Positions 1 through 8,279 of a stretch of 64,000 bases of DNA are shown here, one piece after another. Both the position numbers and the translations under genes were made by a program. Under the pieces are notes generated by a model. That model was not told the origin of the DNA, did no database searches, and saw only the letters and a list, made by a program, of their open reading frames with translations. Position 1 is the first letter of the stretch; the number at the start of each line of letters is the position of its first letter. The stretch comes from Opitutus sp. (GTDB lineage: Bacteria > Verrucomicrobiota > Verrucomicrobiia > Opitutales > Opitutaceae). The DNA is taken from assembly GCA_024998815.1 (NCBI GenBank), contig JACEUQ010000002.1, positions 820,501 through 884,500 of the forward strand. Direction: 5' to 3'.

Positions 1-8
1 GGTCGGCT

Positions 9-80
9 ATGGCCGAGCGAATTGATCGTTTCTTGGACTTCGTTGCCGATGACCCTCTTGTCCATGCCATGATCATTCTA
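9..80 (+). pseudogene. fragment of a reading frame cut by IS630
   Basis: An open frame from an ATG at position 9 runs without a stop to the IS630 edge and has the look of a real protein (it begins MAERIDRFLDFVADDP). It then reads a few codons into the IS and stops. Only about 24 residues are visible, so no family can be given. It may be the end of a gene entering from the left or a short start interrupted by the insertion. Confidence 0.3.
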
Positions 81-1195
81 GTGCTTACTTGCAATAATAA
101 GTGATATTGTATCCGCTTTGTAGATGGGACGAAAAGCCGTGCGAATCACTTGTAGCGAGGGGGATCAGCAATCCCTAGAAAAACGGGCAACCAGCCGGAT
201 TGAGTCGAGGCAGCGAGTTGAGCGCGCCCGGATGATCCTTGGGTGCGTGAGTGGCGAGCAGGTGCAAGAGGTGGCGCGCCGCTGCAACACCAGGCCGAAC
301 ACCGTAATAAAGTGGAGGGATCGCTTTGTGCTGCTTGGCATGAAGGGGCTGGATGATGCGGCACGGCCGGGCGCGAAGCGCACCTACGGTGAGGACTTTC
401 GAGATCGGGTGCTGGCTTTATTGGAAGGGCCACCCCCTCCGGGGCAGGCGCGCTGGGATGGTCCAGCGGTGGCCCGTGTGCTCGGCGGCTCGGTGCACGC
501 GGTCTGGCGAGTGCTGCGCAAGGAGGGCATTTGCCTGCAGCGCCAGCGCTCGTGGTGCGTGAGCACTGACAAGCAGTTCGCAGCCAAGGCAGCCGATATC
601 GTCGGGCTCTACCTGAGCCCACCGGAAAAGGCATTGGTGATAAGTGTGGATGAAAAGCCTGGCATCCAAGCCCTAGAGCGCGCCACCGGTTACGTGGAGA
701 CCGACAATGGTAAAATCGTCCAGGGACTCAAAAGCACCTACAAGCGCCACGGTACACTCAACTTGTTCGCTGCCCTTGATGTGGCCACGGGCTTGATCAA
801 GACGCAGAAAACCACCCTTAAGCGCCGGGAGGAGTTCCTGCTGTTCATGGACCAAGTGGTGGCGGATCACCCGCCCGAGAGAGAACTCCACGTGATTTTG
901 GATAATTATTGCACCCACAAAAAGTGCGACGCTTGGCTCGCTCGGCACCCCAATGTCCACTTCCACTTTACCCCAACCTCGGCGAGTTGGCTCAATCAAG
1001 TTGAAATCTGGTTCGGCATACTAACAAGGAAGGCGCTACGGGGCGCGAACTTCAGAAGCGTCGCCGAACTTAGTCAGGCCATTGACGCTTTCGTCGCCGC
1101 CTACCTGCCCAATGCCAAGCCGTTCAAGTGGCGCAAGCGCGAGGTCAAGGGAAGCCAACTCAGAAATACTATCATTAATCTACGCAATTAAGCAC
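81..1195 (+). mobile_element. IS630-family element, copy 1
   Basis: This 1115-bp element is flanked on both sides by TA (79-80 and 1196-1197), the target duplication typical of IS630/Tc1-mariner elements. Its ends are inverted: the left begins GTGCTTACTTGCAATAATAA and the right, reverse complemented, begins GTGCTTAATTGCGTAGAT. It carries one transposase gene. A second copy of the same length and with the same protein lies inverted at 40581-41695, so the pair could support inversion of the intervening 39 kb. Confidence 0.9.
124..1191 (+). CDS. IS630-family transposase
   Basis: A 355-aa transposase. The N-terminal third is a helix-turn-helix region (SRQRVERARMILGC, then RPNTVIKWRDRF near residue 60). 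The C-terminal DDE domain shows the first Asp in VISVDEKPG, the second in HVILDNYCTHK, and the third acidic residue in the SWLNQVEIWFG segment, an order typical of IS630. The stop codon lies inside the right inverted repeat. Length and motifs look complete, so the enzyme is probably functional. The protein is identical to that at 40585-41652. Confidence 0.93.
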   Translation: MGRKAVRITCSEGDQQSLEKRATSRIESRQRVERARMILGCVSGEQVQEVARRCNTRPNTVIKWRDRFVLLGMKGLDDAARPGAKRTYGEDFRDRVLALLEGPPPPGQARWDGPAVARVLGGSVHAVWRVLRKEGICLQRQRSWCVSTDKQFAAKAADIVGLYLSPPEKALVISVDEKPGIQALERATGYVETDNGKIVQGLKSTYKRHGTLNLFAALDVATGLIKTQKTTLKRREEFLLFMDQVVADHPPERELHVILDNYCTHKKCDAWLARHPNVHFHFTPTSASWLNQVEIWFGILTRKALRGANFRSVAELSQAIDAFVAAYLPNAKPFKWRKREVKGSQLRNTIINLRN

Positions 1196-1224
1196 TAGTG
1201 CTGAGGGAAAACCGAGCATGGTGG

Positions 1225-1611
1225 TTAGGCCCGCAAGGCTTTGACCAGCGCTGCCACCGCCGCCGCCTCGGCCCCGCGTACGACCACTCCGTCGGGCAGC
1301 GTCACCCTCAGTGCCTCGGCGCTCGCGCTCAACTCGCTCGGCTTCGGAGGCGGCAGATTCACCTCGGCAAATCTCACCGGTACAACCGATTTACTCGGGC
1401 CGACTGCGCCGTCGCGTCGCCTGCCCTCCGACACCCACGAGGCAAACGTCTGATACTTGACGCCCTCGCGCCGGGCAAACGCCGCCTGCGTCAGCCCGCT
1501 TTGCTCATAGGCTGCGAGCAATTCCTGTCGCCGCGCTTTCGGCGTAATCCTGCGCCCCTTTGAATCCCGCTTAGTTTCGTCCACCACCAAATCCGCTGTG
1601 ATCATTTTCAT
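1225..1611 (-). CDS. tnpA: IS66-type accessory protein TnpA
   Basis: A 128-aa protein matching the small first ORF of IS66 elements. It has a basic N-terminus, a helix-turn-helix segment (SGLTQAAFARREGVKYQTF, about residues 37-55), and a C-terminal stretch rich in Ala/Val with LPDGVVVRG. In IS66, TnpA is an accessory DNA-binding protein needed with TnpB and TnpC. Neither partner is present, and the sequence changes to IS21 just upstream of the start codon, so this is an orphan left by rearrangement. The second Met (1605) could also be the start. Confidence 0.75.
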   Translation of the reverse strand: MKMITADLVVDETKRDSKGRRITPKARRQELLAAYEQSGLTQAAFARREGVKYQTFASWVSEGRRRDGAVGPSKSVVPVRFAEVNLPPPKPSELSASAEALRVTLPDGVVVRGAEAAAVAALVKALRA

Positions 1612-2834
1612 CCAGCCAAGATCTGCAAACCGACCACGCCTACACCGGCGGCTACGAATCGGTGAAGCGCTTCGTGCGGGCGCTGGCGGCGGTGACGCCG
1701 CTGCCGTTCCGGCGGATGGAAACCGCCCCGGGCGAGCAGATGCAGGTGGACTTCGGCCAGGGTGCCCCGGTGGTCGAGTCCGGCAAAAAGCGACGGCCGC
1801 ACCTGTTCCGGGCGACCTTAAGTTTTTCCAGTAAGAGCTACAGCGAGGTGGTCTGGCGGCAGGATACCGAGAGCTTCCTTCGCTGCCTGGAAAACGCCTT
1901 CCGGCGCTTCGGCGGGGAGCCCAAGACGATCATCCCCGATAACCTCAAGGCGGCGGTGTTGCAGGCGGATTGGTTCGATCCGGAACTCAACCCTAAGCTG
2001 GCTAGTTTTGCCCGGCACTACGGCACGGTGGTTTTGCCGACCAAGCCGCGCACCCCGCAGCACAAGGGCAAGATCGAGGCCGGGGTGAAGTTTACCCAAA
2101 ACAACGCCCTCAAGGGGCGGAACTTTGCGAGCTTGGGCGAACAGAACCAGTTTCTTGACCAATGGGAACTGAATGTGGCCGACAAACGCATCCACGGCAC
2201 CGTTCGCCAGCAAGTCCACACCCTGTTCGAAGCCCAGGAGCGGGCCGCCTTGCAGGCTCTGCCGGCCGATTTGTTTCCGAGTTTCCACGAGGCCCAACGC
2301 AGGGTCCACCGGGACGGCTACGTGGAGTATAAAAAGGCCTATTACTCGGTGCCGCCTGAGTACGTGGGGCGCGAGGTCTGGGTGCGGGGCGACTCGAAGT
2401 TGCTTCATATTTACACCCTGCTCATGCGCCAGATTGCGGTGCACCTGTTGGTCGATTCCGGACGTTTTGCCACCGACCAGGCCCATATCCATCCGCATAA
2501 ACGCAACGCGGTGGAACGGGGCTCGGAGTACCTTCTGGACCGCTGCAAACTGATCGGTCCGCACACCGGGGCGTGGGCCGAGGCGATGTGCGTGAACCGA
2601 GGGCCGATCGGCACCCGGGTGTTGCAGGGCCTGCTACAGCTGGCCCGAAAACACCCGGCAGGACAACTCGAGTCGGCCAGCCAAAAGGCCTGCCGCCACG
2701 GCAGTTACCGGCTGCGGGATCTGCGGTGCCTGATCGATCAGGGCGAGACGGTCGTGCAGATCGACTTCCTTCAGGAGCACGAACTGATCCGCGACTTAAA
2801 TGCCTACAGGATAGAAGCTTTTACCCAACCATGA
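1612..2834 (+). pseudogene. istA: IS21 transposase IstA, N-terminus missing
   Basis: The frame is open from the junction at about 1612 and encodes the C-terminal 400 or so residues of an IS21 IstA. The TGGYESVKRFVR segment is followed by the catalytic rve core (QMQVDFGQG, then IIPDNLKAAV, then TPQHKGKIEAGVK). The N-terminal helix-turn-helix domain is absent because the sequence switches to IS66 DNA at the junction. The stop overlaps the istB start (ATGA at 2831-2834), the usual IS21 arrangement. It is not close to the IstA of the IS21 at 53-56 kb, so it comes from another element. Confidence 0.85.
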
Positions 2835-3099
2835 GCCAACTCACAACAACACTAAAACAACTCAAACTCTCCGGCCTGGGACGCACGCTGGACCTACGTT
2901 TACAGGAGGCTGCCGCCAGTCGGCTCAGCCACCTGGAGTTCTTGGAGCTGATCTTCCAGGACGAGATCAACTTACGGGAGCAAAAACGACTGGAAAGCCG
3001 CACCCGGGTGGCCGAGTTCAAGTCGCTCAAAACGCTGGAGGATTTTGACTGGCGGTTTAACCCCAGCGTCTCGCGCAAGGACATCTACGAACTGGCCGC
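2831..3099 (+). pseudogene. istB: IS21 helper ATPase IstB, N-terminal fragment
   Basis: About 90 codons of IstB, the AAA+ helper of IS21 transposition. The start overlaps the istA stop. The visible part is the N-terminal helical region (SHLEFLELIFQDE and WRFNPSVSRKDIYELA). The Walker A and B ATPase motifs should follow but are missing, because after YELAA the sequence passes into a sugar-isomerase gene in another frame. The fragment cannot be functional. Confidence 0.85.
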
Positions 3100-3369
3100 G
3101 AACTCACCGCCAAGGTCAAGCTGGCCGCGCCGTGGATGCGTATCGCCAACCTCTGCGGCAGCCGATCCGCACCGGTCGATGCGAAGTTCGCCGGCTGCCT
3201 ACCAAAAACCATCGAGTCGGTCGGGGAAGGAGATTTTCCGTTGGCGGAATTTGTCCAGGCACTCACTGATGTCGGCTACTCCGGCCCGGTAGGATTCCAG
3301 TGTTACAAGATCGGCGGGCACCCGCCCGAGACGCCGGCCCGTTCGATCAAGGCATGGCAGAGCGCATGA
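3100..3369 (+). pseudogene. C-terminal fragment of a TIM-barrel sugar isomerase/epimerase
   Basis: About 89 codons from ELTAKVKLAAPW to a TGA stop at 3367-3369. They align almost residue for residue with the C-terminus of the 279-aa isomerase at 12640-13479, sharing RANLCGSR-like, ECVGEGEFPL-like and GPVGFQ-YKI segments. The first two thirds of the gene have been replaced by truncated IS21 DNA. Together with the intact paralogue, it suggests this catabolic region once held at least two such isomerases. Confidence 0.75.
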
Positions 3370-3446
3370 AGCATTCTCTAGGCCGCTCGCGCAGAGATGC
3401 AGAGAAATAAAAAAACCTAAGCCCCCAATCGGCATCCCACCGCATC

Positions 3447-4301
3447 TCATCTCACGCCGCGGCGCTTCCATTCGGTGGGACTGCAGCCCATCACTTGCCG
3501 GAATTGACGGCTGAAAAAATAGAGGCTGGCATAGCCGTATTCTTCGGCGATCTGGCTGACATTCAGGTTTGATTCAGTGAGGCGCTGCGCGGCGGAGCGG
3601 ATGCGTTGGTTGATGAGCCAGCGTTCAGCGGAGATGTCAAAGGTCGCGCGGCAGAGTCGGTTCATGTAGTCGCGCGAAAGTTGGAGCTGCCGTGCCATTT
3701 CGGAGGTGTCGGGGTGAACTGCGGCGGGGAGTTTTTGCGCCCACTCGTTGAGGATTCGAATCTGGGTCGGGCTTAATTTTCGTTCGCTCTCTGATTGAGA
3801 AGGGGAGGTCGGATGTTGGAAAAAGGTGATGGAGAGCAGACCTGCCACGGCGCAGCGCAGGGACCGCGACGGGCGCAAGGTCGGCAGGTAGGATTCTTGG
3901 CGGACCGCTTCCCGCCAGGCTGTGCTCAGCTGGGCATTTCGAGCCACGATAAAATCATTTTTCAGTGCAAAGTTGAAAGATCTCGATTTTTCCACGCGCA
4001 GACGGAATCTGGCCAGGGAAGTCACCACCGGTTCACCCGACTCCAGACGGAACGGGACCTCGGGCCCGATCCAAATTGCATCGCCTGCTTTCAGGTCAAC
4101 CATGTGACCTCCGACTTCGGCCTTCATGCTTCCTTTTTTGCAGAAGTAAAAAAGATGGTGAGGAATACCGGACGCTTCAGCCAACCACCCCTCCCGCGGA
4201 CGAAAATCCATCGGCGTCGCGCTCAGTTCGAAAAGGAGCGTATTATTTTCATTCAGCAAGTGACTGAAAAAAGTATCCGGTAATACGCGCAGTCTTTTCA
4301 T
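3447..4301 (-). CDS. AraC-family transcriptional regulator
   Basis: A 284-aa regulator. Residues about 20-110 form a cupin-like sugar-sensing domain (PHHLFYFCKKG, then LKAGDAIWIGPEVPF). The last 100 residues hold two helix-turn-helix motifs of the AraC type, with the signature IAEEYGYASLYFFSRQFRQ and CSPTEWKRRG at the end. It is divergent from the 673-aa gene at 4380 across 78 bp, so it most likely controls the 4380-10463 operon in response to a sugar. The effector cannot be read from the sequence. Confidence 0.9.
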   Translation of the reverse strand: MKRLRVLPDTFFSHLLNENNTLLFELSATPMDFRPREGWLAEASGIPHHLFYFCKKGSMKAEVGGHMVDLKAGDAIWIGPEVPFRLESGEPVVTSLARFRLRVEKSRSFNFALKNDFIVARNAQLSTAWREAVRQESYLPTLRPSRSLRCAVAGLLSITFFQHPTSPSQSESERKLSPTQIRILNEWAQKLPAAVHPDTSEMARQLQLSRDYMNRLCRATFDISAERWLINQRIRSAAQRLTESNLNVSQIAEEYGYASLYFFSRQFRQVMGCSPTEWKRRGVR

Positions 4302-4379
4302 TTATCCCGTTTAGAGTGCAAATATTAACGCCCTCCGTCCATTCCCAAAATTCCGTGAATATCGTAGGGTTGAATTGTC
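4302..4379. promoter_or_regulatory. divergent promoter region, AraC regulator / glycan operon
   Basis: These 78 bp separate two divergent start codons and are noticeably AT-richer than the flanking genes. Both transcripts must start here, and the AraC protein probably binds here. No clear operator repeat could be assigned by eye. Confidence 0.4.
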
Positions 4380-6401
4380 ATGAATACTTTCATTTCCACG
4401 AACGGCACGAAGTTGAGTCTCTCGCCTGAATCGGATGCCAATCTCCAAGCCTGGCTAAACCCGCCCGCAATGGGTTTCAGGAAGGACGGCAAAATGCTCG
4501 AAACCCCATTCACGGTGAATGCCGGGGATGGTCTCTGCGTCGGTCATGACGAGGCGCGTGGTCTCACCATGAAGCGCAGTCAGCGCATCGAAACAGGATC
4601 CTTGATCCTCGACATGCGTGCCGATGCGACCGGCGACTTTCACGGCATCTCTCTGCGCCAGAGCGTGGATTTCTCGCTTTCCTCGAGCAGTTATGTGATC
4701 GCTCCGGGCGTCGTTTACGACGGCAATCGCCTTTTGGTCTCTCCCCAGCCATACTGTCCGTATTTTCCAACGGAAGGCGTGTCGGCCGACGGCCCGATCC
4801 TCATTGTTGATGTCCCACGGCTTGCCTCTGCGACCGGCTATCACCTCGAACTGGCCGGCAATGCCCTCACGCCCCCTTTCGTCGGCATCTACGATCCGAT
4901 CAGCAAAACCGGCGTGCTGGTGGAAATTCAAATCTACGGCGATTGGGGGGTAAGCGGAGTCTCTTTCACGACATTGCCCGATCAACCGGTCCGCGTCACA
5001 TTCACGCTGCCAGTGCATCGCCTGCGGCGCTACCGCTTCTGTGATTGGGTTGCGGCCGACGAACCCGGCATGGATCTCGCCGCAGGCCAGTCGATCGAGG
5101 CCCGCTTGCGCATCATCCCGGTTTGTGCCAAAAACATTCCCGCTTTTGTGCACCAGTTGGCCCTTCACAGTTTCGAGGCCCGCGACAAAGGCCCGCTCGA
5201 ATCGCGCAGGAATCTTGGCAAGAAACTGCGCGAGGCGGCCGACCTCGTGGAGGCGAAATTCGACCGCATCAACTGGGTCGAGAGCGATGGATTTTACCGC
5301 TCAACGCTCCCGCAAACGAATTCCCCATTTGTCATGCAGAGCGGTTGGTCGGGTGGCGGGGTCACGATGCGCGCGCTGATCCAGTCGCCCGATGCCACGC
5401 GTCGCGAGCGGGCGAAGCGGATGCTTTCTTTCCTCTGCACGGCGGCGACACCAAGCGGGTATTTTCACGGCGTATGGAATGGCAAACGCTGGCTGAGCTT
5501 CAATGCCAAGCGCCCGGGCTGCCGCGCCTTCACTCTGGTTCGGCGTCCGCTGGAACTGGGTCGCGACATCCTCCATGCAATGAATGTGCTGGAGGCGCGC
5601 GGCGAGGCGCTTGAGCCCCTCTGGATCGAGACGGCGCGCCGTTTTCTGGACGCCGTGGTGAGCACGGAGCGGCGTTTCGGACACCTGGGTTACAGTCTCG
5701 ATCCGGAAACCGGCGATGTCTTGTGGGGTGACAGCACGGGAGGGGCCTTTGCGTTGGAAGCGCTCGCCCACGGCTACCGGCGCTTCGGATCCCCGTGCTA
5801 CCTTCAAACCGCCAAGCGGCTGGCGGCCTATTACCGCGAACACTTTTTGCTTCGAGGATTCACCTGCGGCGGAGTGGGCGACGCGCTCATGGCGGTCGAC
5901 AGCGAGAGCAATTACGCGCTCATGGCGGGCCTGGTTCATCTCCATGAAATCACACTCGATCCGATTCACCTCGAGTGGGCGGTCGAGGCCGCCGATCTGG
6001 TGCAGACCTGGACGCTCCTCTACGACGCGCAGTTTCCCGAGGGCACTCCGCTCCGGCGTCTCGGCATCGAGCCGCGCGGGGCGTATTTCGCAAACATCCA
6101 GAACCAGCATGGCGCTCCGGGCATCTATGTCGCCTCCGGCATCGAACTGGCCACCCTGGCGCGCCACACGGGAGACAATCGGTTTTTGGAACTGCTCCGC
6201 GAAATCACGGGCTGCATCCCGCAGATGGTGGTCAAGCCCGGTCAGGAAGATGTCTGGGGAGATCTTCCGGTCGGTTCGATAAGCGAGCGTCTCATGACCA
6301 TGGATGGACTCGAGCCGAACGGCCACACCCAGCCGATCGATACCTTCGGGAATGTCCCCATGACTGCTGCCAATGAACTTCCTGCCGAACTCTTGGATTA
6401 G
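4380..6401 (+). CDS. uncharacterised 673-aa toroid-like protein, candidate glycoside hydrolase
   Basis: I do not recognise a named family. The N-terminal 260 residues look beta-rich (SSSYVIAPGVVYDGNRLL, GDWGVSGVSF, RRYRFCDWV). The remainder is helical, with repeating motifs resembling an (alpha/alpha)6 six-hairpin glycosidase barrel (GWSGGGVTM, PSGYFHG, ERRFGHLGYSLD, CGGVGDALMAVDSESNYAL). The protein is clearly paralogous to 28804-30843. Acidic residues conserved in both copies include D451 in LWGDS and D507/E509 in DSESNYA, candidates for catalysis. There is no obvious signal peptide. It is the first gene of a likely operon with an FAD oxidoreductase and a GH36 alpha-galactosidase, which supports a role in oligosaccharide breakdown. 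Function is inferred only. Confidence 0.75.
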   Translation: MNTFISTNGTKLSLSPESDANLQAWLNPPAMGFRKDGKMLETPFTVNAGDGLCVGHDEARGLTMKRSQRIETGSLILDMRADATGDFHGISLRQSVDFSLSSSSYVIAPGVVYDGNRLLVSPQPYCPYFPTEGVSADGPILIVDVPRLASATGYHLELAGNALTPPFVGIYDPISKTGVLVEIQIYGDWGVSGVSFTTLPDQPVRVTFTLPVHRLRRYRFCDWVAADEPGMDLAAGQSIEARLRIIPVCAKNIPAFVHQLALHSFEARDKGPLESRRNLGKKLREAADLVEAKFDRINWVESDGFYRSTLPQTNSPFVMQSGWSGGGVTMRALIQSPDATRRERAKRMLSFLCTAATPSGYFHGVWNGKRWLSFNAKRPGCRAFTLVRRPLELGRDILHAMNVLEARGEALEPLWIETARRFLDAVVSTERRFGHLGYSLDPETGDVLWGDSTGGAFALEALAHGYRRFGSPCYLQTAKRLAAYYREHFLLRGFTCGGVGDALMAVDSESNYALMAGLVHLHEITLDPIHLEWAVEAADLVQTWTLLYDAQFPEGTPLRRLGIEPRGAYFANIQNQHGAPGIYVASGIELATLARHTGDNRFLELLREITGCIPQMVVKPGQEDVWGDLPVGSISERLMTMDGLEPNGHTQPIDTFGNVPMTAANELPAELLD

Positions 6402-6430
6402 TCGCGCATCCTCAACACCCGTTTCAAATC

Positions 6431-8260
6431 ATGACCACACAAAACACATCCCAAACCCGCTGCCTGAAAGCCAACCGGCTCACGGCTGACTTCGTCGTGA
6501 TTGGAGGTGGCATGGCAGGGACCATCGCCGCAATCGCCGCAGCCCGCAACGGGGCGAGTGTCATCCTCGTGCAGGACCGCTCGGTCCTTGGAGGCAACGC
6601 CTCCAGCGAGATCCGCATGCACATTGTCGGCGCCGATTCCCATGGCGGAAAGCCCGGCTGCCGCGAAACCGGCATCCTTGAGGAATTGCGACTCGAGGAC
6701 GCCGTGCGCAACCCTCACCGCAGCTACTCGCAGTGGGATCTGCTGCTTTACGAGAAGGTCAAAGCTGAAGCCAACATCACGCTTCTTCTCGACACCACCT
6801 GCGTGAGCGCCGAGGTCGCCGCCAATGCCAGCGGCGAACGCCGCATCACGGCGATCCGTGCCTTGCGCAATTCGACGGACGACGAATTTCTTATCGAGGC
6901 AAAATGGTTTGCCGACTGCAGTGGCGACGGCCGCCTCGGCGCGGAAGCGGGTGCCGATTTCACCGAAGGCCGCGAGGCGCGCGCAACCCATGGTGAACCG
7001 CTCGCGCCTGAGCAAGCCGACAACAACCGCCTCGGCAGCTCGATCATGTTCATGTCGCGCGAGCATGCCACCCCTCAAGTTTTCATTCCGCCCAACTGGA
7101 TCCGCAAGTTCACGAAGGAGGACTTCAAGGGTCATCGCGATATCTTCAGCTACGAATACGGCTACTGGTGGTTCGAGTGGGGTGGTCATCTCGACACGAT
7201 CAAGGACAACGAAACCATCCGTCACGAACTGCTGCGCATCGCCCTGGGCGTCTGGGATTATGTGAAAAACTCCGGTGATCATCCCGGTTCGGCCAACTAT
7301 GCCCTCGACTGGGTGGCGGCGATCCCCGGCAAACGCGAGAGCCGCCGTTTTCTCGGTCGCCATGTGCTTTCGGATAAGGACATTTTCAATCCCGAAACAC
7401 GGCCCGATGCCGTGGCCTATGGTGGATGGCCAATCGATCTCCATCCGGTCGAGGGCGTCGACGATCCGGAAAAGCCGGCCTGCGTGCATCATGGCTTCAA
7501 GCACCTCTACAGCATTCCCTATGGCTGCTACTGCTCGCGCAATGTGGAAAACCTCTTCTTTGCCGGACGCAACATCAGCGCCACCCACATCGCCTTCGGC
7601 AGCACCCGAGTCATGGCCACTTGCGCGATCGGCGGTCAGGCCATCGGCACCGCTGTGGCATTGCTCACTTCGCAAAAGGCGCGATCCAGCTCGGAACTCG
7701 CGACGCCGGAAGGCTTGCAGGCACTGAGGCAGCGCCTCCTTCGCGACGATGCGTTCATTCCCGGAGTTCGCCACGAAGATGCCGCCGATCTCGCTTCGAG
7801 CGCCCGCATCAGCGCCAGTTCGGAATCATCCGAAGGATCTGCCTCATGCGTGACCGATGGCACTTCCCGTCACCTCAAAGCACAATGGGGACCGTGGTCC
7901 GCCGATGAAACCCACTCTTGGAAATCGCAGACGCTTCCCGCCACGCTTCGCCTGGAATTCGCTCAGCCTGCCACACTCAGCGAAGTGCACCTCACTTTCG
8001 ACACCGGCCTGGAGCGCGAACTGATGCTCAGTGGCAGCGACAAGTGCTCAAAGAAAACCCTCCGCGGCCCGCAACCCGAGACGGCAAAACACTACCGACT
8101 GCTCATCGACGGCAAGCTCGTCGGCGAGGAGTCATTCAACTATCTGCGCAAACGCATCCACCGCCTTCCGACACCGCAAACCTCCCGTCTCGTCGAATTG
8201 GAAATCCTCGCCACCCACGGCGTGCCCGAGGCCCGAGTCTTCGAGATCCGGTGTTATTGA
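6431..8260 (+). CDS. FAD-dependent oxidoreductase with C-terminal discoidin-like region
   Basis: A 609-aa protein. A dinucleotide-binding Rossmann motif (VVIGGGMAGTIAAIAAARNG, about residues 22-41) and GGNASSEIRMH place it in the FAD_oxidored family (PF12831-type), common in polysaccharide loci of Verrucomicrobiota and Planctomycetes. A second FAD-contact segment is seen at NLFFAGRNISATHIAFGSTRVM. After about residue 455 a beta-rich tail (SSARISASSESSE, then LEFAQPATLSEVHLTFD) resembles a discoidin/F5-8C carbohydrate-binding fold. The gene lies 29 bp after the 673-aa gene and 19 bp before the GH36 gene. The substrate is unknown; a sugar or glycoside hydroxyl is plausible. Confidence 0.82.
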   Translation: MTTQNTSQTRCLKANRLTADFVVIGGGMAGTIAAIAAARNGASVILVQDRSVLGGNASSEIRMHIVGADSHGGKPGCRETGILEELRLEDAVRNPHRSYSQWDLLLYEKVKAEANITLLLDTTCVSAEVAANASGERRITAIRALRNSTDDEFLIEAKWFADCSGDGRLGAEAGADFTEGREARATHGEPLAPEQADNNRLGSSIMFMSREHATPQVFIPPNWIRKFTKEDFKGHRDIFSYEYGYWWFEWGGHLDTIKDNETIRHELLRIALGVWDYVKNSGDHPGSANYALDWVAAIPGKRESRRFLGRHVLSDKDIFNPETRPDAVAYGGWPIDLHPVEGVDDPEKPACVHHGFKHLYSIPYGCYCSRNVENLFFAGRNISATHIAFGSTRVMATCAIGGQAIGTAVALLTSQKARSSSELATPEGLQALRQRLLRDDAFIPGVRHEDAADLASSARISASSESSEGSASCVTDGTSRHLKAQWGPWSADETHSWKSQTLPATLRLEFAQPATLSEVHLTFDTGLERELMLSGSDKCSKKTLRGPQPETAKHYRLLIDGKLVGEESFNYLRKRIHRLPTPQTSRLVELEILATHGVPEARVFEIRCY

Positions 8261-8279
8261 TCACAGCCAGCAGGCAATC

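Noticed and set aside
1-80. left flank of IS630 copy 1 as the missing N-terminus of the FAD oxidoreductase at 39254-40578, separated by inversion
   Set aside because: Joining the two flanks through TA does not keep one reading frame: the oxidoreductase frame meets a TGA at 50-52 in the left flank.
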